A stretch of 64,000 nt of DNA, from assembly GCA_964371835.1 (NCBI GenBank), contig CAYJOP010000002.1, positions 7,582 to 71,581 on the forward strand, in the 5' to 3' direction. This document shows positions 17,571 through 26,663 of the stretch, piece by piece. Each line of letters opens with the position of its first letter. The stretch's first letter is position 1. A program made the position numbers and the translations under genes. Source of the stretch: CAYJAD01 sp964371835 (lineage in GTDB: Bacteria > Desulfobacterota > Desulfovibrionia > Desulfovibrionales > Desulfovibrionaceae). The notes under the pieces were generated by a model. That model was given only the letters and a program-made list of their open reading frames with translations. It did no database searches and had not been told where the DNA came from.

Positions 17571-18689
17571 ATGACAAATTATTCATCATATGTCTTGCCC
17601 AAAAGCTCAGTAATTGCTGCAAGTATAAACAATGTGTTAAGTCAAAGTGCTCATCCTTGGCCTCTGAATTTAGGCACTAAAGTTGTGTCATTGCGTCCAG
17701 TTTTCTTTCCTTTGCAGCCAGTATATTCAAGCGTGTTATCGCTTCAAGTGGGGGACGCTGTTTTTTACCTTAGCTTGCAAAAAAATGACTGGTGTTTATT
17801 GCATAGTGCCTTTGATGATATGGAAAATGCAAAAGATATTTCCTTGCCTGCGGCTTTGGAGCAAGCACTTTTAGAAAATTTAGCAAGCCCCATTATTGAT
17901 AGTTTAAGCACTATGTTTGAACTAAATATTAGTATTATTGAAAGTTTTGTGCAAGATGAAGTCAAAGAGTTTTCTTATGAAACTTTACAAAAAAACAATC
18001 AACGAATTTGTTTTGCCATGAGTAATGCAGACAACAGCAAGGAATTTTTAGCAGACTTATGGATTCCTAATAATTATAATATAAGCAATGTGCTTAGTAA
18101 GCTTAGACAAATACTGCCAATGGACGAAGCCTGTTCAACAGCTTGGCTTGATGATGTACCAGTAAGTATTTGTTTTGAAGCTGGCCATGTGGCTCTTTCT
18201 TCACAAAGTTTCATTGATCTTGAGTGTGGCGATGTATTTTTGCCTGACAAAATGTATATTAAATCCGAAGGTGATAGCAAATTAAAGTTAACCATTTATA
18301 CACAAAAAACAAATGAAAATCCATTATTTACCTTTGGAAAAATGAGTGGCGATGAACTTAAAATTTTGGAGGATTGGCAAATGAATAAGCCCGAAGATAA
18401 TTTAGAAAATGCACAAGAAGGCATTGCCGATGAAGATATTGCAAACAATGAGGAAACCTTAAGCCTAGATGAAGCTTTAGAAAATCTCGAAGTGTCGGTT
18501 GTTTTTGAGCTTGAAAGGCGCAGTATGAACCTACAAGATGCCAAAAACATTGCCAAGGGTTACACCTTTGCCCTTGAGTGTGACAACAATTCGCCCGTGA
18601 CCTTGCGCGTGAATGGTAAAAATGTTGGTATGGGTAGGCTTGTTGATATGGATGGCTTGCTTGGCGTTGAAGTAGTAAAACTTGGATAA
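17571..18689 (+). CDS. sctQ: T3SS sorting-platform pod protein SctQ
   Basis: A 372-residue protein whose last 75 residues form the SpoA/surface-presentation domain: LENLEVSVVFELERRSMNL, SPVTLRVNGKNVGMGRLVDM and a hydrophobic end. A first, more divergent SpoA-like region is near 190-260. An acidic linker follows near 275-305. SctQ builds the cytosolic pods that receive chaperone-substrate pairs. Many relatives also make a short C-terminal product from an internal start; Met at about 339 and other codons could serve, but I see no strong internal Shine-Dalgarno. Confidence 0.88.
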   Translation: MTNYSSYVLPKSSVIAASINNVLSQSAHPWPLNLGTKVVSLRPVFFPLQPVYSSVLSLQVGDAVFYLSLQKNDWCLLHSAFDDMENAKDISLPAALEQALLENLASPIIDSLSTMFELNISIIESFVQDEVKEFSYETLQKNNQRICFAMSNADNSKEFLADLWIPNNYNISNVLSKLRQILPMDEACSTAWLDDVPVSICFEAGHVALSSQSFIDLECGDVFLPDKMYIKSEGDSKLKLTIYTQKTNENPLFTFGKMSGDELKILEDWQMNKPEDNLENAQEGIADEDIANNEETLSLDEALENLEVSVVFELERRSMNLQDAKNIAKGYTFALECDNNSPVTLRVNGKNVGMGRLVDMDGLLGVEVVKLG

Positions 18690-18692
18690 AGT

Positions 18693-19343
18693 ATGACAGA
18701 ATTTAATCCGTTTTATTTTATGGTGGGTATGTCCGCACTGGGACTGGCTCCATTTATGTTAATGATGACAACATCTTATGTTAAAATTGTTGTCGTGGTG
18801 TCCTTAGTTCGTAATGCCCTTGGAGTGCAGCAAATACCTCCGGTTATGGTAATTAATGGCCTTGCCATTGTATTAACTATTTTTATTATGGCACCAGTGG
18901 CTGAAGATACACTTGAAGTGCTCTCCAAACAAGAAATTTCGCAAGACTTGAATATGACAGAAATTCTTCGCATTGCGCCGCCAGTTTCAGAGCCAATGCG
19001 TAATTTTTTAGAAAGAAATACCGATGCACATATCTTACAAGCCTTATTGAGCACAGCAAGAAATATTTGGCCGCAAAATCAGCAAAGTTCCATAAATGAA
19101 AGAAACTTATTTATTCTTGTGCCATCATTTACCATATCTGAATTGACTAGAGCCTTTGAAATGGGCTTTTTGTTATTCTTGCCATTTGTTGCCATTGACC
19201 TTATTATTTCAAATATATTGCTAGCAATGGGTATGATGATGGTTTCACCCATGACTATTTCATTACCGTTTAAACTGCTATTGTTTGTTACTTTAAATGG
19301 ATGGTTAAAAATTACGCAGGGGCTTTTGCTAAGCTATAATTAG
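18693..19343 (+). CDS. sctR: T3SS export-gate protein SctR
   Basis: A 216-residue four-helix membrane protein with the FliP/SctR signatures: LAPFMLMMTTSYVKIVVVVS, LVRNALGVQQIPP, a large periplasmic region, and FEMGFLLFLPFVAIDLIISN ILLAMGMMMVSP-type transmembrane ends. Five SctR copies form the core of the export pore with SctS and SctT. It is the last gene of the operon; sctS, which normally follows, is absent here. Confidence 0.97.
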   Translation: MTEFNPFYFMVGMSALGLAPFMLMMTTSYVKIVVVVSLVRNALGVQQIPPVMVINGLAIVLTIFIMAPVAEDTLEVLSKQEISQDLNMTEILRIAPPVSEPMRNFLERNTDAHILQALLSTARNIWPQNQQSSINERNLFILVPSFTISELTRAFEMGFLLFLPFVAIDLIISNILLAMGMMMVSPMTISLPFKLLLFVTLNGWLKITQGLLLSYN

Positions 19344-19404
19344 TCACATTAAAATGTATTTAACCATTTAATATAATGTTCTTTTATTGATAGAGTCATT
19401 AAGT

Positions 19405-19467
19405 AAGATTGCCAAGAAATAATCATAATGCCAAAGTTAAGGCAATCTTATGCAAGTAAATTTTTTT
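19405..19467 (+). terminator. Possible terminator after sctR
   Basis: AAGATTGCC (19405-19413) and GGCAATCTT (19441-19449) form a 9-bp stem with a 27-base loop, followed after about 11 bases by a run of seven T. The rest of the gap to 19624 has further short inverted repeats (GAAATTTT/AAAATTTC at 19483-19501; CGCAAAA/TTTTGCG at 19508-19533) and no gene; in particular no sctS. Confidence 0.45.
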
Positions 19468-19623
19468 CAGGTGGGGACTAACGAAATTTTTTGAAAATTT
19501 CGCACGGCGCAAAAAAACCAAACTTGTTTTGCGTCCGCAAAGCGCTACTTGGAGCCAGTGTAGCTCTAAGGTATTACAATAGTTGTGTTGTTAAGTTTTG
19601 ATTAACTAAAAAAGGATGCTATA

Positions 19624-19959
19624 ATGAACGTAACAGTTAATTCTCAAGAGGGCATTACCATTGCAGAATTTATAGGACGTATGGATGCAACAAATGCTAC
19701 TGTTTTTGAAGAAACTTTAGACAAATGCTTTGCCAATGGGCAAAAAAAAATCATCATTGATTTTTCAAATTTAGAATATATAAGCTCTGCTGGTTTGCGA
19801 AGTATTTTAATTATTGAAAAGAAAAGAAATAGCAACGCAGCCCAGATTGTATTTTGTTCTTTGCAAAGCACAGTCAATGATATTTTTCAGATTTCTGCTT
19901 TTAGAACCATCTTACAAGTTGTTGCAAATATTGATGAGGCCAAGCTGGCTTTAGCATAA
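19624..19959 (+). CDS. STAS-domain anti-sigma-factor antagonist (RsbV/BtrV type)
   Basis: A 111-residue single STAS domain. The phosphorylation loop reads DFSNLEYISSAGLRSILI, with Ser54/Ser55 as the likely phosphate acceptor. In partner switching the unphosphorylated form binds the HATPase kinase and frees that kinase's target. The matching kinase gene starts 12 bp downstream and a PP2C phosphatase lies at 21378, so a full RsbU-V-W type circuit is present. AAAGGA precedes the ATG. Confidence 0.93.
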   Translation: MNVTVNSQEGITIAEFIGRMDATNATVFEETLDKCFANGQKKIIIDFSNLEYISSAGLRSILIIEKKRNSNAAQIVFCSLQSTVNDIFQISAFRTILQVVANIDEAKLALA

Positions 19960-19971
19960 TGTGAGAGAGAT

Positions 19972-20433
19972 ATGCTTACAAAAAAAATTCCTGCCAGATT
20001 GGATACTTTGCACAATATACAACAAGATATTGTGGCTCAACTTCCGTTGGAATTTCAAGAAGTTTGTAGTAAGATTGAACTTGTTTTGGAAGAAGTTTTG
20101 GTTAATATTTTTAATCATGCATATAAGGATGATGACCAAGAGGGTGAAGTAGAAATTACTTTTTGTATAGGCAAATATGAAGACCAAGCATGCGCCATTT
20201 TAGGTGTTCGTGATTGGGGAACTGCGTTTAATCCTTTTAATGACGTACCGCCACCTAACTTAGGTCTTGATGCCGAACATAGACCCATTGGCGGCTTAGG
20301 AATTCATTTTGTAAAGACGATGGTTACGCATTATGTGTATAAATATGAAGATGATAGTAATCTGATTGAACTGTATTTTGTGCCATCGAATTTCCAAATT
20401 ACAACCAAGAACATGAGTGAAAATGCATGCTAA
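19972..20433 (+). CDS. HATPase serine kinase / anti-sigma-type switch protein (RsbW/BtrW type)
   Basis: A 153-residue GHKL ATPase domain. The N-box is EEVLVNIFNHAY (Glu40/41, Asn45), the G1 box VRDWGTAFNP and the G2 box GGLGIHFVK. No histidine-kinase dimerisation domain is present, which points to an RsbW/SpoIIAB-like serine kinase acting on the STAS protein encoded just upstream. Its partner, a sigma factor or another regulator, is not encoded in the window. The 3' end overlaps the transglycosylase gene by 7 bp. Confidence 0.92.
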   Translation: MLTKKIPARLDTLHNIQQDIVAQLPLEFQEVCSKIELVLEEVLVNIFNHAYKDDDQEGEVEITFCIGKYEDQACAILGVRDWGTAFNPFNDVPPPNLGLDAEHRPIGGLGIHFVKTMVTHYVYKYEDDSNLIELYFVPSNFQITTKNMSENAC

Positions 20434-21224
20434 ATGCTTCATTGAAAAACTCACTTGCGGTCTTGGTTTGCGCCTTGTTTTTTAGCAACGCTTGTATTGC
20501 TATAGCTGCCCAGATTATATCCCACGATATTAAAGTAAGTTATTCAACACCAACACGCTTATCTCCCGTAAACGGAAAAATAAAAGCTAACATGCCTGAA
20601 GTTAAGCAAAGTAATCGGCAAATTGAAAACATTAAAAATATAGCACCTGTATTTACTGTAAAAAATGAAAGTAATAATCCAGCGAAAACAAATAAAAACA
20701 TAGCTGAAAAGCAAAAAACAAGCGGCGAACAAAAGGTAAGAGTTATTAATTATGAAGATGTATATGCCCTTTCGTCATATGCTAAATATCTTCAGCTAAA
20801 CAGTTATTATCCAAAAAACCTTTCATTTTTGGATGATACGCTCTGGCAAGAAGCCATCAATAAGGCATCATTAAAATATGCATTAAGTCCAGAGTTTATT
20901 GCCGCTGTTATTAAGGTTGAGTCAGACTTTAATGTAAATGCTGTATCTTCAAAGGGTGCTGAGGGCCTTATGCAGATTATGCCTTCCACGCAAGACTACT
21001 TAAATTTACACGATCCCTTTAATCCTGAACTCAATATTATGGCTGGCTCCGCTTACTTGCGAGAGCAATTAGACAAGTTTGGTTCTGAAGAATTGGCCCT
21101 TGCAGCCTATAATGCTGGTCCTGCAAATGTTATGAAATATAAAGGCATACCCCCCTTCGCTGAAACACAAAACTATGTGGTTAAAGTTTTGAAATACAAA
21201 AATAAATATATGAATGAATATTAA
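20427..21224 (+). CDS. Secreted lytic transglycosylase (SLT family)
   Basis: A 265-residue protein with a signal peptide (1-28), a basic Asn/Lys-rich linker (30-105), and an SLT domain (about 138-250). The catalytic Glu is Glu165 in VIKVESDFN, followed by GAEGLMQIMPST and LALAAYNAGPANV, the family motifs. Such enzymes open peptidoglycan so that secretion machines can assemble. Translational overlap with the kinase gene ties it to the partner-switch module, and a T3SS lies next door, so a role like IpgF/EtgA is a reasonable inference. Confidence 0.93.
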   Translation: MLNASLKNSLAVLVCALFFSNACIAIAAQIISHDIKVSYSTPTRLSPVNGKIKANMPEVKQSNRQIENIKNIAPVFTVKNESNNPAKTNKNIAEKQKTSGEQKVRVINYEDVYALSSYAKYLQLNSYYPKNLSFLDDTLWQEAINKASLKYALSPEFIAAVIKVESDFNVNAVSSKGAEGLMQIMPSTQDYLNLHDPFNPELNIMAGSAYLREQLDKFGSEELALAAYNAGPANVMKYKGIPPFAETQNYVVKVLKYKNKYMNEY

Positions 21225-21377
21225 AAAAATTATAACCATACATGCAACAAAGTAGCATGGCAATTGGCTATTAATAATGTTAAAAGGACTGTTTTAGGAG
21301 ACAAAATATCCACAGTTTGTCATAAATTTGCAGCATGTCCACTGGATTGAACTTAACTAAGTATATAAGGTTTTATT

Positions 21378-23489
21378 ATGTTTAGAAATATGCGTGTAAA
21401 AGCAAAAATTTTAACTATTGTGCTTGGGACTTTGTTATCAGCAGTTTTTATAATTGCAATTATATCCTATCACGAACTTAACTCATTGGCTAAATACTCA
21501 CAAAGTGCCAATGTGAATTTAAGTGAAACAACTACAGCGATTAGTCAAAATGCTTTATTAAATCAGGCAGAAAGCATTATGTTAAAGCTAGTAACCACGC
21601 ATGCAAATCATATTAATTCAATCTTCACTCATGCAGAAAATGAATTATTTGTGGCAGCGAGGATAGCTACTTTATTTTTCAATAGTGCAGAAAGTTTGAT
21701 TAAATCAAATGCTGAGGCTGATGAATTTTTAGTATTTGCACCAAATACAGAAGTAACAGATGAAGTTAAACAAGAAATACGCATACTTAAAAGCATGCGC
21801 AAGCAAATAAGCCCCCTTGTAGAAAATCATATTTTTCATGATATGTATGTGGGAACACAAAATGGTATTTTTTACAATTATGCAAAAAAATCCCCCATTT
21901 TTGAAGCATATGACCCAAGATTAAGACCTTGGTATGTTAAAACATTTGATATTTATAATGACGTTAGTTGGATTGAAACATATTCTTTTAGCGATAACCG
22001 TACTGATATAACAGGGTCCATTGCCATTAAAGGTCTGGATGGAAAAACATTGGGTGCTGTTGGTGGTGATATTCCTCTTGATTTTTTTACAAACTTTTTG
22101 AGACGTAATGTAGCCAGTGGAAATAGTTATGCTTTTGTCATTGATAGACAAGGAAATTTTATTGTTCACCCAAGATATCACGAAAAGGGTTTTGATAGGT
22201 CTCCTTTAAAAACAGCCACAGGCAATAGAGCTGAAACCTTAAAGGCTATGGCAAGAGGGGAGACTGGCATAAATATGGTTACGACCGATGGTTTTAATCA
22301 CTATGTGGCCTTCGCACCTATTCATGTGGTGGGCTGGTCCTTGGGCATTAGCATCCCCATTGCCGATGTTACAGCACCAGCAGAAGGGCTTAGGGTTGCC
22401 ATTGCTAATTTTACAGAAAATGCCCAAAAAAATATCAAAAATGCCCTATCAAGTATATTGTCTACATTTTCTGTGCTGTTTATGATGTGTATTGCAGTTT
22501 TCTTTGTGATTTCCATAATTTTTGCAAGAACGATCACTAAGCCATTACAAGAGTTAAGTCAAAAAGCTAAACTTATAGGCGATGGTAATTTGGATACAAA
22601 GATTGAGGTTTATAGTAAGGATGAAGTTGGAGACCTTGCTGCAACCTTTAATGGAATGAGCGAACGTCTTCAAAGGTACATCGCCAATTTATCAACTGTG
22701 ATTAAAGAAAAGGAAGCCATTAATAGCGAATTATCCGTAGCGGCTAATATTCAAAAAGATATGCTGCCTAAGATTTTCCCAACTTTTGAAAATATCAATG
22801 GTGCAAGGATTTTTGCTGAAATGATACCTGCCAAAGAAGTTGGCGGTGATTTTTATGATATTTTCTTCATTGATGAGCAACAGACCAAGCTTTGTTGTAT
22901 TGTTGCAGATGTAAGTGGTAAGGGTATTCCATCATCTCTTTTCATGGTGATTGCCAAAACTATTTTGAAGTCAAGCTTGCTTGGTGATGGCAATTTATCA
23001 GAATCAATTAATAAAGCCAACGTGTTATTGGCAGAAGAAAATAATTCTTGCATGTTTGTTACAGTCTTTGCTTCAATTTTAAGTATAAATACTGGTGAAT
23101 TCCAATATGTAAACTGCGGCCACAATCCACCATTTTTATACACCAAGGGTAACAGTTTTGAATTTATGAATGTTAATTCCTCTCTACCTCTGGCGGTAAG
23201 CGAGGCAGTGTCATATGAAATGCAAACAATGCAACTTAACCTTGGCGATATTGTTTATATGTATACAGATGGTATTAACGAAGCCATGAACGAACATGGT
23301 GAAGCTTATGGAGATAAAGTGTTAAGGGATACTTTGAACTCCATACCCCAAAGTCCAGACCTTAATCCAACTATGATTGATAAGTTTATTAGAGATGATG
23401 TAAGTCGCTTTGTGGGTGCAACCGAACAGTCTGATGATATGACAACGTTAGTTTTGCAATACACAAGTGACATAAATAAAAATAATTAA
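21378..23489 (+). CDS. Membrane Cache-HAMP-PP2C phosphatase (RsbU/BtrU type)
   Basis: A 703-residue sensor phosphatase. A membrane segment at 12-32, a large periplasmic double-Cache domain (about 40-330; includes DPRLRPWYVKTF and FVIDRQGNFIVHPRY), a second membrane segment near 362-385, HAMP (386-440), coiled coil, and a SpoIIE-type PP2C domain (about 475-700). The metal-binding motifs GGDFYD, VADVSGKG and QSDDMTTLV are intact. It would dephosphorylate the STAS protein at 19624 in response to a periplasmic ligand. It starts 153 bp after the transglycosylase gene. Confidence 0.94.
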   Translation: MFRNMRVKAKILTIVLGTLLSAVFIIAIISYHELNSLAKYSQSANVNLSETTTAISQNALLNQAESIMLKLVTTHANHINSIFTHAENELFVAARIATLFFNSAESLIKSNAEADEFLVFAPNTEVTDEVKQEIRILKSMRKQISPLVENHIFHDMYVGTQNGIFYNYAKKSPIFEAYDPRLRPWYVKTFDIYNDVSWIETYSFSDNRTDITGSIAIKGLDGKTLGAVGGDIPLDFFTNFLRRNVASGNSYAFVIDRQGNFIVHPRYHEKGFDRSPLKTATGNRAETLKAMARGETGINMVTTDGFNHYVAFAPIHVVGWSLGISIPIADVTAPAEGLRVAIANFTENAQKNIKNALSSILSTFSVLFMMCIAVFFVISIIFARTITKPLQELSQKAKLIGDGNLDTKIEVYSKDEVGDLAATFNGMSERLQRYIANLSTVIKEKEAINSELSVAANIQKDMLPKIFPTFENINGARIFAEMIPAKEVGGDFYDIFFIDEQQTKLCCIVADVSGKGIPSSLFMVIAKTILKSSLLGDGNLSESINKANVLLAEENNSCMFVTVFASILSINTGEFQYVNCGHNPPFLYTKGNSFEFMNVNSSLPLAVSEAVSYEMQTMQLNLGDIVYMYTDGINEAMNEHGEAYGDKVLRDTLNSIPQSPDLNPTMIDKFIRDDVSRFVGATEQSDDMTTLVLQYTSDINKNN

Positions 23490-23523
23490 TTGCTGTTCTT
23501 TAAATATAAAAAATTATCATGCT

Positions 23524-23541
23524 TTGGCATAAATTATGCTT
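23524..23541 (+). promoter_or_regulatory. Sigma-54 promoter of the first large effector-like gene
   Basis: TTGGCATAAATTATGCTT has GG (23526-23527) and GC (23538-23539) 12 bases apart. The same 18 bases occur unchanged at 27252-27269 before the second large gene. Transcription should begin near 23550, about 68 bases before the ATG. Confidence 0.78.
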
Positions 23542-23559
23542 TGTGTATTACAAGCAAAA

Positions 23560-23582
23560 CACTGCAAACTTTATTGTCAGTG
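23560..23582 (+). promoter_or_regulatory. Conserved leader hairpin, copy 1
   Basis: A CACTG/CAGTG stem closes an A/T-rich loop inside the predicted leader. A nearly identical block (one internal change) is found at 27290-27312 before the paralogous gene, though the sequence around both copies differs. It is absent from the leaders of the T3SS structural operons. Confidence 0.5.
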
Positions 23583-23617
23583 AAAATATTTGTAAAAGCC
23601 ATCGGAGGATTGGAATA

Positions 23618-25996
23618 ATGACTCAATTTACTAGTTTGACAAGTGTAGTTACCAAGTTGCGTGATTTTGGTGAAGAATATGCTGCTAAAAACGCTGAAGG
23701 ATCTTTTATTCAAAGTACCAAGGGACTATTTGATAGATTCATACTATGGTTTAAAGGTAAGTCAAACCCCATAGTTCAAGGTAATAAAGATGCCATTCGC
23801 AGCATATCAAGCGATATTAAGGAAGCATTGGGAGAGAAATATCAAACTGAATTTCTAAGTTTTTTGGGTGATTTTGAAAATTCTTCACGCCCTGTGAAGT
23901 CTAGACAACTCGCCGATGCCATCGAAAGTACCTTAATGTTAAGAAGTGCAAAAGTTGAAGTCTTTATGAGTTCAGTTGCGACTGATTTAGAAGATATTTT
24001 GAGTGTAGCCATGGACAAATTTTCCATTGAGCCAGAAAGAGCAAGCGACTTGTTAGATAGAATTAAAAGTTTTGTTGCCAAGGATTTACAACAATTTGAT
24101 AACTATGAATATCCTTTTGAGGGTGAAGAATTAATTGGAAAATTAAAAGGAATTGTAGAATCAGAAGCTCGTAGCATGATATTAGATATTGTAGGGGAAA
24201 AAAGAGAACAAATTAAATCTATTATAACAGAAAGGCTCACTGACGGTAAGCCGCTAGCAACAGCACCCCCAAATATCGAAGCTTTAACTACAGCGGTTTT
24301 AGATCTTTTAGTTAATGGTGAGTTAGCATCGCAGTTTGACACATCTAACCTAAATGAACTTCTAACTGCCGGTATTCAATCCATTGTTGAGCAATTTAAT
24401 ACTCAGGTGGAAGCTATTCAAACCTCCGAACTCGATGATTCACATAAAACCATTTTGCTTAATACATTTATGCAAAGCGGAAAAATTATTGGCGAGCAAC
24501 GCCTTGAACTTATGATTAATTCATTTAGTGACACAGTTGACTTTTTGCATGATCTGCTTCCTCATAGGTGCTTATTGACCAAAGTAAGTGCTAAAGCAGA
24601 AGTAAAAGCATTTAGTGACGAACTGGATGCGAAGCTTGCTGCCCTTGGTGAAGACTTAACAGACGTGGCAGCCACTGCCAGTAATAAGGATTTTTATGAA
24701 CTATTAATAAGTTCTGCACTACAAACAAATATATACAAGAGTGATAGTGACTTTCATTCAAATTTCTCAGCCTTACTGTTTAATACTTTGTATGATATAC
24801 AAAGCACAGATGAGGGCCGCTTAGCAGATTTTGCAAATGCCAGAGAACTTTTAAAGCAAGTTTTTTACTTAGCATCTGCCGAGCGTAGCCATCAGCACTT
24901 TTTTGATTTTAATGGCAACGTAACCATTGACCTTGATGCCGTTCCACCCGGCATGATTCTACATACTCACCTTGTTCACATTGCAGAAGCTAACAATGCA
25001 ATGGCAACACTTCCTTCATACGTTTCTGAGGAAGAAAAACAAAAGATACAATCAAGAATACAAGCTGAAATTGTTTCTGCTTTCTATCAACCTATAGGTA
25101 AAGTTATACATGATAAATACCATGAGCAAAGGGCAGGATTGCAAGAAGATGACCGTGCTAAGCTTGAACCAGGTCGCGAAGCACGCGATGCATATCTAGA
25201 GGCTGTGGGAAATCTTAAACGCTTGGAAAGAGAACTTGCTGGTTATTTTAGAATTGAGAAGGAACTAGTTAGACTAAATGAGCGCATTGAGACTTTGCCA
25301 GATGGTAGTGAACCCTATAGAACTACAGAAGCGCAAATTTCACAATTAACGCTACAAAGACAATCTATTTTAAGAGATAAAATAGAAGTATTGAGAAATC
25401 ATGACATTGCATCTCAGGTGCTAAGACAAGCTACGGCTGAGTACGATTTATATAAGGACGCTCTACAAAGAGTCGAAAGTTTTGATAATGCTGAAAGAGA
25501 TTTCACTTTACTTAATAGTTCTGAACTACTAAAAATCAGAGGATTTTTCCCAGAAATTTTCCTAAAAGACTTTGATAGAGCTTCTGGGCTTAGTGTTAAT
25601 GGGGTATCATTCATCCCTGCTAGTCCAGATGCATCGGATGAAGAAAAAATCGCAGTATTTCAAAGCATAATTGACTCATTTAGAGGTGATACGGAACAGA
25701 TGGGAAAAGTTTTAGGCGCACTTCATCAGGGATTTCAAGCTATTACCCTTGCTGGGTTTATGGAATTGCCTGCGGGAAAAGAATTTCTCTCAATGGAACC
25801 AAGAGATGTTAGTTCAGATAATTTTTTTCATATTACTGGGCCAGGCATGGATGGTACATTTAGTGTTAGTGTTGATCATTCCAAACAACGTCCCACAAGT
25901 TTTTTTGTTTCCAATGTTGAGATTATCATTAGCGGTTTAAGTGAAGATGTTCCCACATTCACTATCGGTGATGTAAAGGCTATGTATAGCGTATAA
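23618..25996 (+). CDS. Large T3SS effector candidate, family unknown (paralogue 1)
   Basis: A 792-residue soluble protein with no signal peptide or membrane segment. I do not recognise the family. Start is ATG 23618 with GGAGG 9 bases upstream. Three regions match the protein at 27348: an N-terminal block (1-110; STKGLFDRFILWFKG, NPIVQGNKDAI, SRPVKSRQLADAI), a central helical part (LPHRCLLTKVSAKAE, LLFNTLYDIQST), and a C-terminal module from about 665 (FLKDFDRASGLSVNG then ALHQGF). A coiled-coil region lies near 520-640. It is followed by two class I chaperone genes and preceded by a sigma-54 promoter as used by the T3SS. Export is inferred from this context. Confidence 0.7.
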   Translation: MTQFTSLTSVVTKLRDFGEEYAAKNAEGSFIQSTKGLFDRFILWFKGKSNPIVQGNKDAIRSISSDIKEALGEKYQTEFLSFLGDFENSSRPVKSRQLADAIESTLMLRSAKVEVFMSSVATDLEDILSVAMDKFSIEPERASDLLDRIKSFVAKDLQQFDNYEYPFEGEELIGKLKGIVESEARSMILDIVGEKREQIKSIITERLTDGKPLATAPPNIEALTTAVLDLLVNGELASQFDTSNLNELLTAGIQSIVEQFNTQVEAIQTSELDDSHKTILLNTFMQSGKIIGEQRLELMINSFSDTVDFLHDLLPHRCLLTKVSAKAEVKAFSDELDAKLAALGEDLTDVAATASNKDFYELLISSALQTNIYKSDSDFHSNFSALLFNTLYDIQSTDEGRLADFANARELLKQVFYLASAERSHQHFFDFNGNVTIDLDAVPPGMILHTHLVHIAEANNAMATLPSYVSEEEKQKIQSRIQAEIVSAFYQPIGKVIHDKYHEQRAGLQEDDRAKLEPGREARDAYLEAVGNLKRLERELAGYFRIEKELVRLNERIETLPDGSEPYRTTEAQISQLTLQRQSILRDKIEVLRNHDIASQVLRQATAEYDLYKDALQRVESFDNAERDFTLLNSSELLKIRGFFPEIFLKDFDRASGLSVNGVSFIPASPDASDEEKIAVFQSIIDSFRGDTEQMGKVLGALHQGFQAITLAGFMELPAGKEFLSMEPRDVSSDNFFHITGPGMDGTFSVSVDHSKQRPTSFFVSNVEIIISGLSEDVPTFTIGDVKAMYSV

Positions 25997-26219
25997 TAAT
26001 ATTTAATTGGTGGATGCTTAAAAAGCATAGTCATGCACTTTTACATAAGGCACTGCATTTAAGAGTTGATGTGTTTGATGTTATACATATTTTTACCAGC
26101 ACCTGAATGAATATGAATTTAGGTTAATATTTGAGATGAGCACATGCGTTCTCAAGTGTTAAAGTGCTGCGAAAAACCTTTTTAGCAAGGCAAGGCCCAG
26201 ATTATTTAAAGGAGTTTAT

Positions 26220-26654
26220 ATGGATTTTGATACCTTACTAAGCAAAACAATAAGTAAGCTTGGTATTGAAGCTTCAGGCTTACCCGAAAGCAACGTGCTT
26301 AAGTTCACCCTTAACAATGCAACGGTGAGCATTGAAGCAAATGACGAATATGTATTTTTATCAAGTAAAATTATGGATATTCCCCATGAAAATAAAATGC
26401 TTATTTATGATTTTTTGTTAAAAATTTCAAATCTTGGCAGGCTTAATTCCTATGTGGGGTTAAACAAAGATAAGGGTAGCTTGACCTGCACAACAAAAAA
26501 ACAATTGGAAATTGTTACCGAAGAAGACTTCATCATAAGCATTGGGGAGCATATCCAAAATGTTGAATTTTTGTGTGAGGCCATTGAAAAACTTCAAGGT
26601 ACATCTTCTGAAACAACTGAGCAAATTGATACTCAACATATGCTAAGGGTATAA
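26220..26654 (+). CDS. Class I T3SS chaperone (CesT type), effector-associated 1
   Basis: A 144-residue acidic protein with the CesT fold pattern: N-terminal helix (FDTLLSKTISKLGI), strands (VLKFTLNNATVSIEANDEYVF LSSKI-type), a dimer helix (NKMLIYDFLLKISNLGR), further strands and a final helix. It lies between the two large effector-like genes, 223 bp after the first and 9 bp before a second chaperone gene. No -24/-12 promoter was found in the gap before it, which holds only a short ATGCTT/AAGCAT hairpin at 26014-26028. It likely binds one of the two large proteins. Confidence 0.82.
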   Translation: MDFDTLLSKTISKLGIEASGLPESNVLKFTLNNATVSIEANDEYVFLSSKIMDIPHENKMLIYDFLLKISNLGRLNSYVGLNKDKGSLTCTTKKQLEIVTEEDFIISIGEHIQNVEFLCEAIEKLQGTSSETTEQIDTQHMLRV

Positions 26655-26663
26655 TGGTAAATC

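Noticed and set aside
19551..19564. Possible sigma-54 promoter before the STAS gene
   Set aside because: GG and GC have the right spacing in TGGAGCCAGTGTAGC, but three other conserved positions do not fit. The nearby AAGGCAATCTTATGC is one base too short.
25997..26219. Sigma-54 promoter for the two chaperone genes
   Set aside because: Every GG in the gap was checked for GC 12 bases on; none fits. The chaperones may be read through from the first large gene.
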